The notes below the pieces were generated by a model. The model worked only from the letters and a program-made list of their open reading frames with translations, was not told the DNA's origin and ran no database searches. Of a DNA stretch of 64,000 bases, positions 62,067-64,000 are shown piece after piece; the stretch's first letter is position 1; every line of letters starts with the position of its first letter. Origin of the DNA: Pirellulales bacterium (GTDB taxonomy: Bacteria > Planctomycetota > Planctomycetia > Pirellulales > JAEUIK01); NCBI GenBank assembly GCA_019636335.1, contig JAHBXR010000006.1, positions 1 to 64,000 on the forward strand, given 5' to 3'. The position numbers were made by a program, and so were the translations under genes.

Positions 62067-62276
62067 GCTCGCTCTAAGAATGTGGCGTCCCGACCCTCGA
62101 CAGCTGCCGAGTCCCCACTGGAAAACGTCACCACCAGGCTCCGCCGCGATACCAACCAACGGCTCAGTGAAGCGGCTCTCCGTCAGAAGCTCAAGAAGGC
62201 GACACCGGACACACGGCAAGGGATTATCGAAACCGCCATAAGGGAGTGGCTTCGGAAACACTATCCAGAAGCATGA
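62067..62276 (+). pseudogene. parA-partner gene, 3' fragment
   Basis: The 66-codon remainder of the IS66-split gene begins with the right target duplicate and continues KNVASRPSTAAESPLENVTTRLRRDTNQRLSEAALRQKLKKATPDTRQGIIETAIREWLRKHYPEA. The helical C-terminus (RLSEAALRQKLKKATPDTRQGIIETAIREWLRK) looks like a ribbon-helix-helix or small DNA-binding domain. It could be translated as a short peptide from an in-element start at 62037, but its original function is lost. Confidence 0.75.
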
Positions 62277-62428
62277 ACGCGTCGCCTTTCAAATTCGACG
62301 GTCGCACTTTTCAGTGTTAGCTTATCGCTCGGCTCTGTGCCATACTCGCTCGACCAGCAAGTTCCACCAGAACCTAAATGAGGACGGCACGTGTCGTCCT
62401 GATACTGGGTTTTGTTGGAGGTTGAGCA

Positions 62429-62782
62429 ATGCGAGCGGTATTGTTTCGATTGGCGAGCGCTGACTCGGTCCTCGACGCATTGGACGGCAGGTTCCACCAC
62501 ACATATCACCTGCTCATTGAAGTGCCCGACGGACACCCCTTAAGTCTCTGGTGCCGGGCGGGACTCGTGGGTTGGTACGAACACGAAGATCGCTCGTGGA
62601 GCGAGGTGGTCATGGATTATCATGTGCCTTCGTTCCACTGCGTTTCTCCGGCCGGTCGCAAGGACAGCGTCCCCGTTCTTGAACTGGACCTACCCACCGA
62701 GTTCTACGACCAGTGGCTCGCGCACCGGCAGCAGAATGAGGTTCTAGCGAAGGAGTTGAGTAGAATCATCCGGAGCGTGTAA
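62429..62782 (+). CDS. Small unknown protein
   Basis: A 117-aa protein (MRAVLFRLASADSVLDALDGRFHHTYHLLIEVPDGHPLSLWCRAGLVGWYEHEDRSWSEVVMDYHVPSFHCVSPAGRKDSVPVLELDLPTEFYDQWLAHR) with mixed beta/alpha character. A GGAGG-type site precedes the ATG at 62429. I recognise no family. It lies between the disrupted partition gene and the convergent kinase gene. Confidence 0.55.
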   Translation: MRAVLFRLASADSVLDALDGRFHHTYHLLIEVPDGHPLSLWCRAGLVGWYEHEDRSWSEVVMDYHVPSFHCVSPAGRKDSVPVLELDLPTEFYDQWLAHRQQNEVLAKELSRIIRSV

Positions 62783-62828
62783 CTGCGGATGTACAACGCA
62801 TGGCCAGACGCAGGGCCACAAGTCTGCG

Positions 62829-64000
62829 TCACACTTTCGTCCCGCTCGCCAGGTAACGTTCAATAAGCTTAGTCGACCGAGCACTTTCGAGCTCGATCTC
62901 CTGACTACTTGCAGAAGTGGCCATCGAACTGAACAGCCGCTCGTAGTATTCATGAGGGCAACCGATATTACTGGCGATCTCCTCAAGTGACTCGTCGAAT
63001 TTGGCGATGTCAGGGGCGACGGTGACGACGAACCCAAGCCGGAGCCACTCCGCGTCCGATGCCTTCTGCCCCTTTAGTTGCTCGTACACAGCCTGATAAA
63101 GATCCGCGACACACAATTGAAAGAGCCGTGCCTTTTCAAAGTAACCGACATTTTGCGCTGCTACAGTGGACCTGCCGTGCCGCGCCCTATTCGCAATCGC
63201 TAGCACCTCGTCGATATGTAGCGTCTCCATTGCGGATTCGACAGTAGATTCGTATGGGCCAAACCCGTATTCATCGATCTTGCCACGGCCAGCTGAAAGC
63301 CAGCGCGAGAGGCGGCGCCGCAACCTACTCACCGAAATCTCCAAGCGTTCGCGCCACGTCAGCGTGCCCGGAGATACGCTGAGCATCTTTGCAATTGCCG
63401 GACCGAATGTCTGCTCAAGCCCTAATGTTGCGGCCAAGCCATTTGCGTCGGAAAGGACCGCTGCAAAATGTGCGCTTTTCAAAGCCGCAGCGCGTAACAG
63501 ATCTTCCCGACGCTTCTGTGACGCCTCATCCCGACCACTAATGGCAGGAATCGCATCTGCTAGGGCGAGAACTTTCAGTAGCTCGCGGTGTGATCTTCCA
63601 AGCGTGACGCCTAGCCGCCAAGCAGCGAGTGTTCGATTGGACTCCCTGCCTTCGATCGCTGGGGTATCATCCTCAACACTCGCAATCGCCGATTCCAGTG
63701 CTATGGCGAACTCCAGGGCAGTCGCATATCGTCGGTTAGGATCCGGTGCCAAACTATGGATGCACGCCACGATAATCGATTGTGGAACGAACTCCGCAAG
63801 CTGGACGAACGGAGCGCTTTCTAGTGACGCCATACTTGCCGCCATGGCTTCCTCAACGTTCGTCACCGGCCGATAGCGTTGACCGCTCAACATCTCGTAC
63901 AGCACCGCCCCTAATGCCCACACGTCTACCCGACCGTCAAGTGAAGATGGGGACGCGCCAAGCACCTCAGGCGCAACATAGGGAGCCGAGAATCCATGGT
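62829..64000 (-). CDS. Protein kinase, 5' end beyond window
   Basis: At least 390 codons, cut by the window edge. The visible upstream part reads GFSAPYVAPEVLGASPSSLDGRVDVWALGAVLYEMLSGQRY, the APE-to-helix-F region of a Hanks-type Ser/Thr kinase, so ATP-binding and catalytic loops lie outside. The rest is a helical C-terminus (about 300 aa) with no named domain. Its likely role is signalling; the regulatory partner is not visible here. Confidence 0.8.
   Translation of the reverse strand, partial: HGFSAPYVAPEVLGASPSSLDGRVDVWALGAVLYEMLSGQRYRPVTNVEEAMAASMASLESAPFVQLAEFVPQSIIVACIHSLAPDPNRRYATALEFAIALESAIASVEDDTPAIEGRESNRTLAAWRLGVTLGRSHRELLKVLALADAIPAISGRDEASQKRREDLLRAAALKSAHFAAVLSDANGLAATLGLEQTFGPAIAKMLSVSPGTLTWRERLEISVSRLRRRLSRWLSAGRGKIDEYGFGPYESTVESAMETLHIDEVLAIANRARHGRSTVAAQNVGYFEKARLFQLCVADLYQAVYEQLKGQKASDAEWLRLGFVVTVAPDIAKFDESLEEIASNIGCPHEYYERLFSSMATSASSQEIELESARSTKLIERYLASGTKV

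Overview
The window looks like an accessory, repeatedly rearranged stretch of a planctomycete genome. Lineage marks seen directly are several PEP-CTERM proteins, a large surface protein opening with an LExRxLL-type planctomycete N-terminal motif and carrying a dockerin domain, and an ECF sigma factor translationally coupled to a Hanks-type kinase with a long helical C-terminal half. The DNA is G+C rich and codes on both strands.

Layout. 0-3.2 kb: a single-gene TOTE-type primase-helicase-nuclease. 3.4-19.5 kb: a block bounded by identical 20-bp direct repeats that resemble a tRNA 3' end, with a large serine recombinase at its right edge. It holds an esterase, a photostress-like trio (MerR/B12-type regulator with altered cobalamin residues, UvsE, TspO), an AbiE toxin-antitoxin pair, plasmid-type genes, an MT-A70 methylase, a PAS-like protein, a TIR protein, and a scar where an integrase and a parA have both lost their 5' halves. 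19.6-30.6 kb: two small unknown proteins, the sigma factor/kinase pair and a cluster of four exported proteins. 31-34.5 kb: a regulator, a membrane protein and a plasmid or ICE-like run (DUF1419, ArdC-type anti-restriction protein, small unknowns) with a three-way-junction palindrome in front. 35-51.5 kb: a defence island made of an HhH-SNF2 helicase, a tyrosine recombinase, an excisionase-like HTH gene, then DUF499 ATPase, DUF7680-like, DUF4365, two unknowns, a DUF1156 DNA methylase and a PLD-SNF2 helicase.

51.5-53.7 kb: one conserved unknown gene preceded by about 1.5 kb without a credible gene but packed with perfect hairpins. On the minus strand this block has a textbook group II intron domain V followed by a domain VI-like stem. 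Both lie upstream of an intron-5'-end-like motif and more folded sequence. That is the order expected for a circularly permuted group II ribozyme, which I regard as the most interesting feature here. 53.7-57.6 kb: a PRTase-like protein, a GHKL ATPase and a DUF2726 nuclease-like gene, possibly an undescribed conflict system. 57.7-62.3 kb: a plasmid replication/partition module (RepA, iterons, ParA) whose parA-downstream gene was split by a complete IS66 element with a perfect 8-bp target duplication. The window ends in a truncated protein kinase gene.

The common theme is mobile-element conflict: plasmid maintenance, anti-restriction, several defence-type systems and recombinases interleaved with a small amount of host surface and signalling genes. 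All calls come from reading the sequence. No database search, structure prediction or folding program was run.
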